DNA of 64,000 bases from Actinospineispora acaciae DSM 45401 (GCF_000620785.1 NZ_JIAI01000010.1:186001-250000), one strand, 5' to 3'. Numbered from the stretch's first letter, positions 33,922 to 42,295 are shown. Notes: generated from the sequence alone by a model not told the origin. Numbers and translations are program-made.

Positions 33922-34098
33922 GTGTACTTCACCGACCGGGGCATCGAGGAGCTCGAACAACGCCGGGGCGACGAGCAGGTCACCCTGGACTGGCTGGCCG
34001 AGCGCCTACGCGCGTTCGTCGACCTCAACCCGGACTTCGAGGTGCCCATCGACCGCCTCGCCACCTTCCTCGCCCGCGACGACGACCCCGACGACTAA
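33922..34098 (+). CDS. DUF6104-like small acidic protein
   Basis: This 58-residue protein begins YFTDRGIEELEQRRGDE and continues with LDWLAERLRAFVDLNPDFEVP, a pattern highly conserved as a stand-alone small protein across actinomycetes (DUF6104). It is acidic and helical, with no membrane segment. Its function is unknown. The start is GTG 33922, with TAGTAATAAGG just upstream, so it may be translated from a near-leaderless mRNA. It is short enough to be missed by automatic calling. Confidence 0.85.
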   Translation: MYFTDRGIEELEQRRGDEQVTLDWLAERLRAFVDLNPDFEVPIDRLATFLARDDDPDD

Positions 34099-34124
34099 CC
34101 CGCCGGCGGCACAACGAGAGTTGC

Positions 34125-34173
34125 CGCCGCACACACTCCACAACCTGTGTGCGGCGTACGAACGGGGTGTGCG
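34125..34173. repeat. CGCACACCC inverted repeat, copy 2 (partly degenerate)
   Basis: The right arm, TGTGCGGCGTACGAAC then GGGGTGTGCG, is intact. The left arm keeps only an 11-bp inner stem, CGCCGCACACA with TGTGTGCGGCG. It lies between the convergent DUF6104 and 125-residue protein genes, as expected for a terminator. Confidence 0.65.
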
Positions 34174-34225
34174 AGCGGAATGGCGGCGGCGGCCGGGTAC
34201 GGACGGTGCCGGGGTGGCGGCGGGG

Positions 34226-34603
34226 TTAGCGGCGGCGTAGGAGGGGGCGGCGGCGGATGGCCTCGCGGAGGGCCTCGTAGCGTTGGGCCACCACGGCGTC
34301 GAGGTAGTCCAGCTCGCGGGGGGCGGCGTTCGGGTCGGGTTTGGGCAGCGGGCGCAGCGTCAGCCACTCCTCGCTCCACAGCGACTCCAGGGCGGACTCC
34401 CACTGCAGGGCCACGCCGAGCACGGTGAGCCGCTCGCGCTCGGCGGCGGCCTCCATGGCGTCGTGCAGGTCGGCCAGCGTGGCCTCCAGCTCGACGGCCC
34501 GCGCGGCGTCCGCCTGGCGCATGCGTACCACCGCGTCGTTCATCCCGCCGGTGATGTCCTTGTACCGGCGGGCCGCGTCCCCTCCATGGCCCGGCGCGGT
34601 CAC
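34226..34603 (-). CDS. Small helical protein coupled to the FtsK-like ATPase
   Basis: I do not recognise a named family. The 125-residue product is almost wholly helical, with ITGGMNDAVVRMRQADAARA and a long heptad-rich helix to about residue 65. A Trp-rich segment (LQWESALESLWSEEWLTLRP) and a basic C-terminus follow. The GTG start overlaps the ATPase stop by 4 bp (GTGA), so it is translated with it. There is no membrane helix. It probably works with the ATPase as an adaptor, substrate or regulator. Confidence 0.75.
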   Translation of the reverse strand: MTAPGHGGDAARRYKDITGGMNDAVVRMRQADAARAVELEATLADLHDAMEAAAERERLTVLGVALQWESALESLWSEEWLTLRPLPKPDPNAAPRELDYLDAVVAQRYEALREAIRRRPLLRRR

Positions 34604-37542
34604 GGCCGGCCCCCCGGCGAGATGTCCGGCACGATCAGCACGTCCGGGCGCTGCTGGGTGTACCTGTCGAACACCAGCCCGCGCGCCGGGCGGGGCGACC
34701 AGCTCACCGGCCCCGGGGCCAGCGGGCCGAGCTCGCTGCCCTGCACGTCGAACGCCACCCAGCAGCCGATGTCGTCCACGCCGGCGCCCATGGTGAGCAC
34801 CGCGCGCAGCCGCTGCACGCTGCGCCACCAGCCCAGCACGTGCAGCCCCGTCTCCGGGCCGCCGCGCAGCACCTGGCGCAGCCCGTCCAGGCCGCTGCGG
34901 AAGGTGTCCGGGTCCTTCTGGTCGAGCACGCCGCTGGCGCCGTCCACGCCGTAGAGCAGCAGGTAGTGCGGCTCGGGCCGGGGTTCGCCGCCGGTCAGCC
35001 GGCCGGACACGTCGGCGGCCAGCCCGGCGACCAGCGCGCCGAACCCGTCCAGCCCGGCGGTGTCCACCCGGTGCCCGGACCCGGCCAGCCGCTCGGCCAG
35101 CTCCGCGACCGGCCCGACCGCCTCCGGCACCAGCGCGACCAGGGTGAACCGCGCCCCGGCCGTGGCCAGCGAGACCCCGCCCGCCTCGTGCGGATCGTCC
35201 GGCTCGTGGTCGGCCGGGGCGTGCTGCCCGGCCAGCGACAGCGCGGCCGCGCCCAGCACCGCCTCGGCGTCCGCCACCGAGGAGGAGATCACCGCGATGT
35301 TCCGGCCGGGGGTGGCGGTCATGGGTACGGACGCGGCGCTGCCGGCAACGTCGACCACCTGCCCGAGCACCGCGACCCCCGCCCTGGCCAGGCCCGAGGA
35401 CAGCGTCGCCACCCGGCCCACACCGGCCAGGGCCTCGGTGATCGGGCTGACAGATTTCCCGACTCGCCCTGACAAATATCCCGACTCGCGGGGCAGCAGG
35501 TCGGCCAGCCGGGGCGCGCGCGAGGCGTCGAACAGGCGGGGTACGGGCGGCGAGCCGGAGCGGCCCGGTTGGTTGCGCAGCCAGAGCTCGGCCTGCAGCG
35601 CGTCCAGGGTGCCCTTGGCGGTGGCGTCGGGGATGCGGACGATGTCGTTGCCGTGCCGGATCCCGGACTCGTGGTTGAGCACCGCGTGCCAGCGCGGCAG
35701 CGACAGGGCCTCGTCGTTGAGGTCGGCGAGCACCCGGCGCGAGCGCGGCAGCGCCACCCGCAGCACGAACTGCTCGAAGATCGCCGGACGGCCCCAGAAC
35801 GCCTCGATGCCGGACACGTCCTGGCTGGACAGCACCAGGTGGATGCCCTGCGAGCGGCCGCGCCGGGCCACGTCCTCCAGCAGCGACACGGCCTCGCGGG
35901 TGACCGCGTCCCGCTCGGTGAACAGGAACTGGAACTCGTCGATCACGGCCACGATCCGGGGCCAGCGCCCGGCCGGATCGGCGGCGCGCAGCTCCTCCAG
36001 CTTGGTGACCTCGTAGGCCTTGGCCGCCTCCGCGCGCCTGCGCATCTCCGCCGACAGGAACCGCAGCAGCGCCAGCCCGAACTCCCGGTCGGTGTTGATG
36101 TTCACCCCGACCAGCCGGGCGTGCGGCAGCCACGACGGATCTCGCTTACCGGGCGTGAACTGGGCGAACGACACGCCCTCCTTGAAGTCCAGCAGGTAGA
36201 GCTCCAGCTCGTCCGGCGAGTAGCGCGCGGCCATCGAGCCGATCATGGCGAACAGGAAGTTGGTCTTCCCCGACCCGCTGGGGCCGCCGATCAGCGCGTG
36301 CGGCGAGGCGTCGCACAGCGCCAGCTCGACGGGCATGCCGTCGCGGAAGCCGACCGGCGCGCGCACCCCGCTGATCGAGGTCGCCGACCACCACCGCTCG
36401 GTGGGCAGCAGGTCGCCGAAGGTGCCGACCCGGCTGCGCAGCCGCTCCAGCTCGTCGGAGATGGCATGGCAGGCCGCCGTGACCCGCTCCCTGGGCAGCG
36501 CCTCGTCCAGCAGCACCGTCGCGTGCGGGCCGGTCATGGTGCCGCGGGCGGTCACCGGCGCGGCCGCGTTCGGCGGGTCGATCATGCTCACGGTCTCCAC
36601 CGGCGCGCTCACGGTGAGCGGCACGTCCACCAGCACCAGCTGGATGCCGCAGGCCAGCCCGCCGCGCGCGATCCGCTGCAGCGCGCGCCGCTCGTCGTCG
36701 GGCAGCGCGGACCGGTTGCCGACCAGCACCGCGAGCACCCACGGCTCGGTGCGCGTCCCGGTGCCCTCGGCGAGCGCGCGCAGCGACGGGTGCCCGTCCA
36801 CCAGCACCCGGGTGTGCACCCGGCGGATGTGCTCGGACAGCTCCTCGAGCAGCTCGTCCAGCCGCGCCGGGTCGTGCACGGTGAGCAGCCCGCCCCTGGT
36901 CAGCGGGTACAGCCCGGGCATCGCGCCGGTGATCTGCCCGGTGTCCCAGACGTGCATCGCCACCATGCCCGGCCGGAAGTGGCTGACCACCCGCAGCAGC
37001 AGCGTCTCCACCAGCGACTCGGCGGCGCCCCGGGTGGCCGGGGTGGACACGATCTCCAGGTGCGACTCGTCCAGCAGCGGCACCGCGACCGGGAACGGCC
37101 GGTGCGGGGGCGCCCCGTCGGTCGTCGCGGAGCCGATCCGCCACAGCTGGGGTATCGGCCCGGAGCCGTCCGCCTTGCCCGGCTCGCCCAGCCAGTAGTC
37201 CATCGGCTCGCCCGCCGAGCCCGGCGCCGCGTCACCGACCAGCTCGGCCAGCCGCTCGGGCTCGCCCATCACCCAGTCCCCGAAGACCGCCCGCTGGTCG
37301 GCCTCCACCCGGCGCACCGTCTCCGCCAGCCGGGGGTTCACCAGCGCCTTGGCCAGCACCGGGTGCCGCCGCGCCGCGTCCAGCCCGCCCTCGCGCAGGA
37401 TCATCTCGAACAGCGCCTGGGCGTGCTCGGTGACCGCCCGCTCCCGCACCGCCGCCGCCGCGCCCAGCGCGACCCCCACCGCGTCCCGGAACTGGTCGAA
37501 CGCCGAGGCGATCCGCTCCCGCCGCTCCTGCCGGCGGCTCAC
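34600..37542 (-). CDS. Soluble FtsK/SpoIIIE-domain ATPase (EccC-like, no membrane helices)
   Basis: The 980-residue protein starts with a helical region and a Rossmann-like domain. The main FtsK domain follows, with Walker A GGPSGSGKT at about 418-426, Walker B IVAVIDEF at about residue 530 and LVLSSQDVSG as sensor. A second P-loop-like domain after about residue 700 lacks a Walker A (GRNIAVISSSVADAE). There are no membrane helices, unlike FtsK or true EccC. It resembles an uncharacterised actinobacterial 'FtsK/SpoIIIE domain' group. A 44-nt repeat copy is inserted in frame at codons 685-699, exactly between the two ATPase domains, giving RESGYLSGRVGKSVS. Small helical proteins flank it. Start GTG. 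Confidence 0.85.
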   Translation of the reverse strand: MSRRQERRERIASAFDQFRDAVGVALGAAAAVRERAVTEHAQALFEMILREGGLDAARRHPVLAKALVNPRLAETVRRVEADQRAVFGDWVMGEPERLAELVGDAAPGSAGEPMDYWLGEPGKADGSGPIPQLWRIGSATTDGAPPHRPFPVAVPLLDESHLEIVSTPATRGAAESLVETLLLRVVSHFRPGMVAMHVWDTGQITGAMPGLYPLTRGGLLTVHDPARLDELLEELSEHIRRVHTRVLVDGHPSLRALAEGTGTRTEPWVLAVLVGNRSALPDDERRALQRIARGGLACGIQLVLVDVPLTVSAPVETVSMIDPPNAAAPVTARGTMTGPHATVLLDEALPRERVTAACHAISDELERLRSRVGTFGDLLPTERWWSATSISGVRAPVGFRDGMPVELALCDASPHALIGGPSGSGKTNFLFAMIGSMAARYSPDELELYLLDFKEGVSFAQFTPGKRDPSWLPHARLVGVNINTDREFGLALLRFLSAEMRRRAEAAKAYEVTKLEELRAADPAGRWPRIVAVIDEFQFLFTERDAVTREAVSLLEDVARRGRSQGIHLVLSSQDVSGIEAFWGRPAIFEQFVLRVALPRSRRVLADLNDEALSLPRWHAVLNHESGIRHGNDIVRIPDATAKGTLDALQAELWLRNQPGRSGSPPVPRLFDASRAPRLADLLPRESGYLSGRVGKSVSPITEALAGVGRVATLSSGLARAGVAVLGQVVDVAGSAASVPMTATPGRNIAVISSSVADAEAVLGAAALSLAGQHAPADHEPDDPHEAGGVSLATAGARFTLVALVPEAVGPVAELAERLAGSGHRVDTAGLDGFGALVAGLAADVSGRLTGGEPRPEPHYLLLYGVDGASGVLDQKDPDTFRSGLDGLRQVLRGGPETGLHVLGWWRSVQRLRAVLTMGAGVDDIGCWVAFDVQGSELGPLAPGPVSWSPRPARGLVFDRYTQQRPDVLIVPDISPGGRP
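35447..35490 (-). repeat. 44-nt tandem element, copy D (inside the FtsK-like ATPase, in frame)
   Basis: Sense orientation and codon phase 0. The mid-element junction reads GGGCGA instead of the intergenic GGGTGA, removing the stop. It falls in the interdomain linker. Confidence 0.87.
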
Positions 37543-37557
37543 CGCGACCCCGGCGCG

Positions 37558-37812
37558 TTATAACCGCTGTTCGATGGCTGCAACCGCATCGGCTCCACCG
37601 CTGATCAACCCCAGCCCTCGTGTCAACTCCGCGTCCGCGCGCACCAACTCCGGCGGCACCAACCCATCGTGATACGACTGGCCCAGCTCGCTCAGCAGCG
37701 CGACGGCTTCGGCGAGCCGCTGCTCGGCGGACTGGGCACAACCATAGGCCGCCCGAAGCCGCTCGGATACCTCCGCGAGCGCGGCTTTGATATCGCCGAG
37801 CGACTCGGTCAC
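37558..37812 (-). CDS. 84-residue helical protein of the FtsK-like operon
   Basis: The protein is helical, with SLGDIKAALAEVSERLRAAY, then AEQRLAEAVALLSELGQSY, a short VPPEL turn and a last helix ending AVAAIEQRL. Its size and two-helix shape recall ESX/WXG100 substrates, but no W-x-G motif is present. The GTG start overlaps the stop of the upstream 86-residue gene by 4 bp, and the ATPase start follows after 15 bp. I assign no function beyond probable partner of the ATPase. Confidence 0.78.
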   Translation of the reverse strand: MTESLGDIKAALAEVSERLRAAYGCAQSAEQRLAEAVALLSELGQSYHDGLVPPELVRADAELTRGLGLISGGADAVAAIEQRL

Positions 37813-38069
37813 AACCGGTGCGAGATGCCCTCGGCGGTGTCGATCGCCGTGCGCACCAGTTGCTGGACCTCGGACAGGCTGCTGACCGCGTGCTGGAGCT
37901 GGTTGTTGGCGTCGTGCACGTCGGCCTGCGCGCTGCCTTCGGTGACCCTGGTCAGCGCGTTCTGGGCCTCCTCCAGCTGAGAGTGCGCCTGCTGCAGCGC
38001 GCCGAGGCTCTCCGAGGCCTTCTGGTTGGCCAGCGCAATTCCGGCCCGCACCTCTTCGATGCTCGCCAT
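37809..38069 (-). CDS. 86-residue helical protein, first gene of the FtsK-like operon
   Basis: A long amphipathic helix (IEEVRAGIALANQKASESLG, then ALQQAHSQLEEAQNAL) is followed by a GSAQADVHDANN turn and a second helix ending AEGISHRL. It looks like the small DUF6244-type proteins of actinomycetes, a weak recognition. It shares the C-terminal '-RL' ending and length with the next gene product, suggesting an old duplication. The promoter must be in the 150 bp upstream, beyond the beta-lactamase-like gene. ATG start. Confidence 0.8.
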   Translation of the reverse strand: MASIEEVRAGIALANQKASESLGALQQAHSQLEEAQNALTRVTEGSAQADVHDANNQLQHAVSSLSEVQQLVRTAIDTAEGISHRL

Positions 38070-38220
38070 GACGGCAAATCCCTTCGATGTCCTGCTCAGG
38101 CAAGAAATGTAGTACGCGATCTTGGATCACGGTCGGGCGACATGCGTGGCGAAACAATCGATGTCGTCACGCCACACCCGAGCGATATAGCATTTCTGTG
38201 ACGGTTTCATTCGACCGCGT

Positions 38221-39123
38221 TTATATGTGCCGCAGGTGGTCGCGCAGCGCGCGGGCGACCCTGGCCATGAGCAGCTCGGCCTCGGGCTGGGTCACGGCGG
38301 GCACGCTGGACTCGGTGAGCGCGGCGACGGCGAAGGCCTGGCCGTCGGCGTGTTCGACGACGCCGACCTCGTGGCGCAGGTTGAGCAGCGTTCCGGTCTT
38401 GGACGCCCACCTGCTGGCGTCCGAGCTGAAGTCCGGGGCCAGGCGGTGGCGCAGCAGGTTGTGGTGCATGAGCTCGCGCACCTGGCCGGCGACCTCGCGG
38501 TCGATCTTGGAGGGCGTCCAGAGGGCCTGGAGGAGGTCGACGAAGGCGCGCGCCGAGCCGGTGTTGGCGCGGGTGACGTCGAGCTGGGCGACCGGGTGGC
38601 CGCGCCCGGCGGTGCCGGCGCCGATGGCCAGCGAGTGGGCCAGGTGGGCCTCGGCCTCGTGGAAACGTTCGGACGGGGTCTCGGTGAGCTCGTGGAGCAG
38701 GTGCCGGACGGTGATGCCGTGCAGGTCCCAGTCCCGCAGGGTGCGGGTCACCTCGGCGGGCGGGGTCAGGTCGAACAGCGCGTCGGACGCGACGCTGTCG
38801 CTGATCGCCATGCTCAGGTAGAGCAGGTCCTCGACGGCGATGCTGGCCGGGTGGCGGAACCTGCTCAGCCCGGTCGGGCCTGGGGTGGTGATGCGGCCGG
38901 GTTCGAGGCGCAGCTGGGTCGAGCCGTCCAGCTCGCCTCGGCGGATCCGGTCCAGCGTGACGGCCGCCAGCGGGAGCTTGACCAGCGAGGCGGCCGGGAG
39001 TTCGACGTCCGGCTCGATGCCGACCTCGGCGCCGGAGTGCAGGTCGCGGACCAGGAACGAGCCGCGCAGCCCGCCGTCGTCGAGCTCCGCGCGCAGTGCC
39101 CGGACCAGCGCTTCGGCGTTCAT
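38221..39123 (-). CDS. Cytoplasmic class A beta-lactamase-fold serine hydrolase
   Basis: The 300-residue protein has the serine active-site motif SLVK (Ser46-Lys49), an SDS triad (AISDS) in place of SDN and KTG in ASKTGTLL. The class A E166-xx-LN motif is not seen, and there is no signal peptide. It is therefore a beta-lactamase-related hydrolase rather than a proven drug-resistance enzyme. Its ATG overlaps the stop of the LysR-type gene (ATGA), so the two are co-expressed. Substrate unknown. Confidence 0.85.
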   Translation of the reverse strand: MNAEALVRALRAELDDGGLRGSFLVRDLHSGAEVGIEPDVELPAASLVKLPLAAVTLDRIRRGELDGSTQLRLEPGRITTPGPTGLSRFRHPASIAVEDLLYLSMAISDSVASDALFDLTPPAEVTRTLRDWDLHGITVRHLLHELTETPSERFHEAEAHLAHSLAIGAGTAGRGHPVAQLDVTRANTGSARAFVDLLQALWTPSKIDREVAGQVRELMHHNLLRHRLAPDFSSDASRWASKTGTLLNLRHEVGVVEHADGQAFAVAALTESSVPAVTQPEAELLMARVARALRDHLRHI

Positions 39124-40004
39124 CCGTCCTCCTCCGTGGCGCCCAGGCAATGTGCGATGGCCGTCCGCAGCCGGGTGCGGAGGCGGTCGGCGTCGTCGGG
39201 GATGGCGGCGGTGACGTCGTAGCCCCTGGCCAGTTGCAGCTCCCCGATCGGGCGCCAGCGTAGGCCCAGCTCGCGCGCCTGCTCGGTGGAGCACAGCAGT
39301 AGGTCGGCCGAGCCGAGTACCTCGGCGGTGGCCGCCGTGAGCGAACCGGCCACCGCTACCTGCGACGGCGGCAGGCCCACCGCGTCGCGCACGCGCATCA
39401 GGCGGTCGCGGATGTGGGGGACGTCGTCCTCGGGCTGGATCCAGACCCGGCGCCGGGGGCGACCGCCGGAACGTCCGACCCGCAGCGACTCCAGGTGGAC
39501 GGCACCCGCCGCCCGCAGCGCCGCGGCGCCGGCGACGCCCAGCGGCACCTTCCAGGCGCCGTCCTCGGCGGGCACCGAGGCGAGCGCGGCGCGCACCTCG
39601 TGGGTTCGTACCAGCTGGACCCGCTCGCCCGGCGCGGCGGCGCGGAACTCCAGGAAGAGTTCGTGCGCGCGGGCCTCCGCGTCGAGCTCGGCCAGCGCCC
39701 GGGTGGTGCAGGTGTCCGGCACCGCCACCCGCAGCGGGCGCAGCCTGGCCCGGTGCGCGTCCTGCTCCAGGGCGTCGGCCAGGCGCACCAGCCGCTGCGC
39801 GGAGTGGAGCATGTCCTGGCCGAACTGGGTCAGGCCGGCCCTGCGGGTGGACCTGTCGAACAGCCGCTCGCCGAGGTGGCGTTCCAGCGCGGCGATGCGC
39901 CGGCTGGCCACCGACTGCGGGATGCCCGCGGCGGCGGCGCCCCTGGTGAAGCTGCCGGTCTCGCTGACGCACACGAACGCCCGGCAGCCGGCGATGAGGT
40001 CCAC
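39120..40004 (-). CDS. LysR-family transcriptional regulator
   Basis: The 294-residue regulator has a normal LysR winged helix at residues 1-60 (FVCVSETGSFTRGAAAAGIPQS, RRIAALERHLGERLFDRSTR). The substrate-binding domain starts at about residue 90. It is divergent from a class A beta-lactamase gene and co-operonic with a beta-lactamase-fold hydrolase, an arrangement that invites comparison with AmpR-type control. The effector is unknown. Start GTG 40004. Confidence 0.9.
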   Translation of the reverse strand: MDLIAGCRAFVCVSETGSFTRGAAAAGIPQSVASRRIAALERHLGERLFDRSTRRAGLTQFGQDMLHSAQRLVRLADALEQDAHRARLRPLRVAVPDTCTTRALAELDAEARAHELFLEFRAAAPGERVQLVRTHEVRAALASVPAEDGAWKVPLGVAGAAALRAAGAVHLESLRVGRSGGRPRRRVWIQPEDDVPHIRDRLMRVRDAVGLPPSQVAVAGSLTAATAEVLGSADLLLCSTEQARELGLRWRPIGELQLARGYDVTAAIPDDADRLRTRLRTAIAHCLGATEEDG

Positions 40005-40085
40005 CGCCGCATCTTATGTTCGTACGGCATCGGACTGGTCGTTTCTGTCTTGGACGGCATGAGCGGGCCGGGCCAGGATGCGAGC

Positions 40086-40982
40086 GTGTCCATTCCACGC
40101 ATCTCACCGCTGGCGGCCGCCCTGGTCGGTGTGCTCGCCGTCGCGCTGTCCGGCTGCGGCTCCGTCGAAGCCCCGGCCCCGCCCGCTCCCGCGTCCCGCA
40201 CCGTCGCTGCCGATGAGTTCGGCGGCCTGGAACGGGAGTACGGCGCGCGCCTCGGCGTGTACGCGGTGGACACCGGCACCGGGCGGGAGGTCGCCTACCA
40301 CGCCGACGACCGCTTCGGCCACGCGTCCACGTTCAAGGCGCTCGCCGCCGGCGCGATCCTGCGGCGGGTGCCGCTGGACGGGCTGAACAAGGTGGTCCGG
40401 TACGCGCGGAGCGACCTGAAGAGCAACTCGCCGATCACCCAACAGCACGTCGACACCGGCATGACGCTGCGCGCGGCCATGGACGCGGCGGTCCGCTACA
40501 GCGACAACACCGCGGGGAACCTGCTGTTCCGCGAGCTGGGCGGGCCGGGTGGCCTGACCGCCGCGCTGCGTGACCTCGGCGACACCGTCACCCGCTCGGA
40601 CCGGTTCGAGACCGAGCTCAACGACGTCTCCCCCGGCGACCCCCGCGACACCAGCACCCCGCGAGCCCTGGCCGGCAGCCTGCGGGCGTTCACCGTCGGC
40701 ACCGCCCTGCCCGAGGACCGCCGCGCGCTGCTCACCGACATGCTGCGTGCCAACACCACCGGCGCCACCCTGATCCGGGCCGGGGCGCCCGCCGGCTGGC
40801 AGGTCGGCGACAAGTCGGGCGCCGGCGGCCGCGCGACCCGCAACGACATCGCCGTCGTCTGGCCGCCCGGCCGCGCGCCGCTCGTGCTGGCCGTGCTGTC
40901 CGACCGCCCGGCCCCCGACGCCCCGTACGACGACAAGCTGATCGCCCGGGCCGCCGCCGTCGCCTTCGCCGCCTTCCGGTGA
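40086..40982 (+). CDS. Class A beta-lactamase, lipoprotein
   Basis: The 298-residue enzyme has all class A motifs: STFK (Ser81-Lys84), SDN at 139-141, E-T-E-L-N at 175-179 holding the general-base Glu, and KSG at 243-245 in place of KTG. The N-terminus is a lipoprotein signal with lipobox ALSGC (Cys24), so it is anchored outside the membrane. The start GTG 40086 has AGGA 7 nt upstream; ATG 40059 is an alternative. It is divergent from the LysR-type gene, which probably controls it. Intact motifs predict penicillinase activity. Confidence 0.93.
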   Translation: MSIPRISPLAAALVGVLAVALSGCGSVEAPAPPAPASRTVAADEFGGLEREYGARLGVYAVDTGTGREVAYHADDRFGHASTFKALAAGAILRRVPLDGLNKVVRYARSDLKSNSPITQQHVDTGMTLRAAMDAAVRYSDNTAGNLLFRELGGPGGLTAALRDLGDTVTRSDRFETELNDVSPGDPRDTSTPRALAGSLRAFTVGTALPEDRRALLTDMLRANTTGATLIRAGAPAGWQVGDKSGAGGRATRNDIAVVWPPGRAPLVLAVLSDRPAPDAPYDDKLIARAAAVAFAAFR

Positions 40983-40988
40983 CCGCCG

Positions 40989-41052
40989 CCGCATACCTAC
41001 CTGGGGTTCCGCACGCCCCGCACCATGTGCGGCACCCCAGCAAGGTGTGCGG
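40989..41052. repeat. CGCACACC-type inverted repeat, copy 3
   Basis: Two 26-nt arms, CCGCATACCTACCTGGGG and GTGCGGCACCCCAGCAAG at their outer and inner parts, flank a 12-nt loop. The arm interiors differ from the other copies but the GCACACC ends are kept. It follows the beta-lactamase gene by 6 bp. Confidence 0.7.
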
Positions 41053-41085
41053 AGGCCCTGTGGGCGGCGGTGGGAGGGTGGGGGT

Positions 41086-41679
41086 ATGACGGATCCGAAG
41101 GGGGACCTCCATGAGTACCTGCGGGCGGGGCGGGAGGCGATGCTGTGGAAGCTGGAGGGGGTGTCCGAGTATGACGTGCGGCGGCCGCTGACGCGGACGG
41201 GGACGAACCTGTTGGGGCTGGTCAAGCACCTGATCGGGGTCGAGCTGGGGTACTTCGGGCCGACGTTCGGGCGTCCGTACGAACCGTTGCCGTCGTGGAT
41301 CTCCGACGAGGCCTTTGAGGCCGATCCGAACGTGGACATGTGGGCCACCGAGGACGAGCCGCGCGAGTGGATCATCGGGCTGTACCGGGCGGCGTGGGCG
41401 CACGCGGACGCGACGATCGAGATGTGTGCGCTGGACGCGGTCGGCCGGGTGGAGCACTGGCCGCCCGAGCGCGCCGAGATCACCCTGCACCGCGTGCTCG
41501 TGCACGTCACCGCCGAGACGCACCGGCACGCCGGGCACGCCGACATCGTCCGCGAGGTCATCGACGGCGCGGTGGGGCTGCGCCGGGACCGCGACAACAT
41601 GGCGCCGGGCGACGAGGCGGCCTGGGCGGAGCATCGTGAGCGGGTGGAGCGGGCGGCGGGGGCGGCGGCCGGGCGGTAA
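41086..41679 (+). CDS. DinB/DUF664 family protein
   Basis: The 197-residue four-helix protein belongs to the DinB/YfiT (DUF664) group, shown by LVKHLIGVELGYFGPTFGRP at about residues 47-66 and the metal-binding histidine pattern THRHAGHADIVRE at about 147-159. Relatives include mycothiol-dependent enzymes and uncharacterised actinobacterial proteins. The ATG at 41086 follows a G-rich Shine-Dalgarno stretch. It is flanked by a repeat upstream and a convergent TetR gene downstream. The substrate is unknown. Confidence 0.88.
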   Translation: MTDPKGDLHEYLRAGREAMLWKLEGVSEYDVRRPLTRTGTNLLGLVKHLIGVELGYFGPTFGRPYEPLPSWISDEAFEADPNVDMWATEDEPREWIIGLYRAAWAHADATIEMCALDAVGRVEHWPPERAEITLHRVLVHVTAETHRHAGHADIVREVIDGAVGLRRDRDNMAPGDEAAWAEHRERVERAAGAAAGR

Positions 41680-41718
41680 CCCGGATACGGACGGTATGAC
41701 GGCTCGTCGAACGGACAG

Positions 41719-42282
41719 TTACGCTTCGTCAAGCGCTTGACGGATAGATCGTTCTAATTGCGCGCCGACCCGGCGCAGGGGTTCGTCATCGCCGCGAGCC
41801 CGGCACAGGATGAGCGCGCCCTCCACGGAGGCCACGGCCAGTGTGGCCAGATCCGAGGCGTGCTCGGCGGAGAGCCCGGCGCGTTCCAGGCGCGAACCCA
41901 GGGCGGCCTGCCAGGCGGCGAAGGCCTCGTTCGCGGCGGCGCGCAGGCGCGACTCGTCCGGTCCGCTGCCCTGCGCGACGGCCGCGACCGGACAACCGGG
42001 CCGCAGCTCACCGCGCACCAGCGTGGCGGCGACCAGGTCAACGAACCCCCCGACCGCCCGCACCGGGTCGACGTCCTCGGACAGCACCGCGGCCACGGAC
42101 TCGCCCACCCAGCGGACCACCTCCTCGGCCAGCTCCAGTTTGCCGCGCGGGAAATGGTGGTAGATCGAGCCCCGGGCCGCCCCGGCGCGCTCGACCACCT
42201 CGCGGAAGCCGGTGGCCACGTATCCCCGGTCGCGGAACAGCGCCGAGGCCGCGCGGATCATGCGGTCACGAGCGTGGTCCAT
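41719..42282 (-). CDS. TetR-family transcriptional regulator
   Basis: The 187-residue repressor has a TetR helix-turn-helix at residues 5-50 (AASALFRDRGYVATGFREVVERAGAA and GSIYHHFPRGK) and a YxiF/LmrA-type C-terminal domain. It is divergent from an enoyl-CoA hydratase gene, with two identical 16-bp palindromes in between, so it probably represses both. Near its 3' end the coding sequence contains TAGAACGATCTATC, which recurs in tandem at 50.75 kb. Confidence 0.92.
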   Translation of the reverse strand: MDHARDRMIRAASALFRDRGYVATGFREVVERAGAARGSIYHHFPRGKLELAEEVVRWVGESVAAVLSEDVDPVRAVGGFVDLVAATLVRGELRPGCPVAAVAQGSGPDESRLRAAANEAFAAWQAALGSRLERAGLSAEHASDLATLAVASVEGALILCRARGDDEPLRRVGAQLERSIRQALDEA

Positions 42283-42295
42283 CGTTCTCCTTGAC

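Noticed and set aside
37558..38069. Small helical proteins as classical WXG100/ESX substrates
   Set aside because: Size and helical-hairpin shape fit, but neither has a W-x-G motif or a YxxxD/E secretion signal, and no EccB, EccD, EccE or mycosin gene is nearby.
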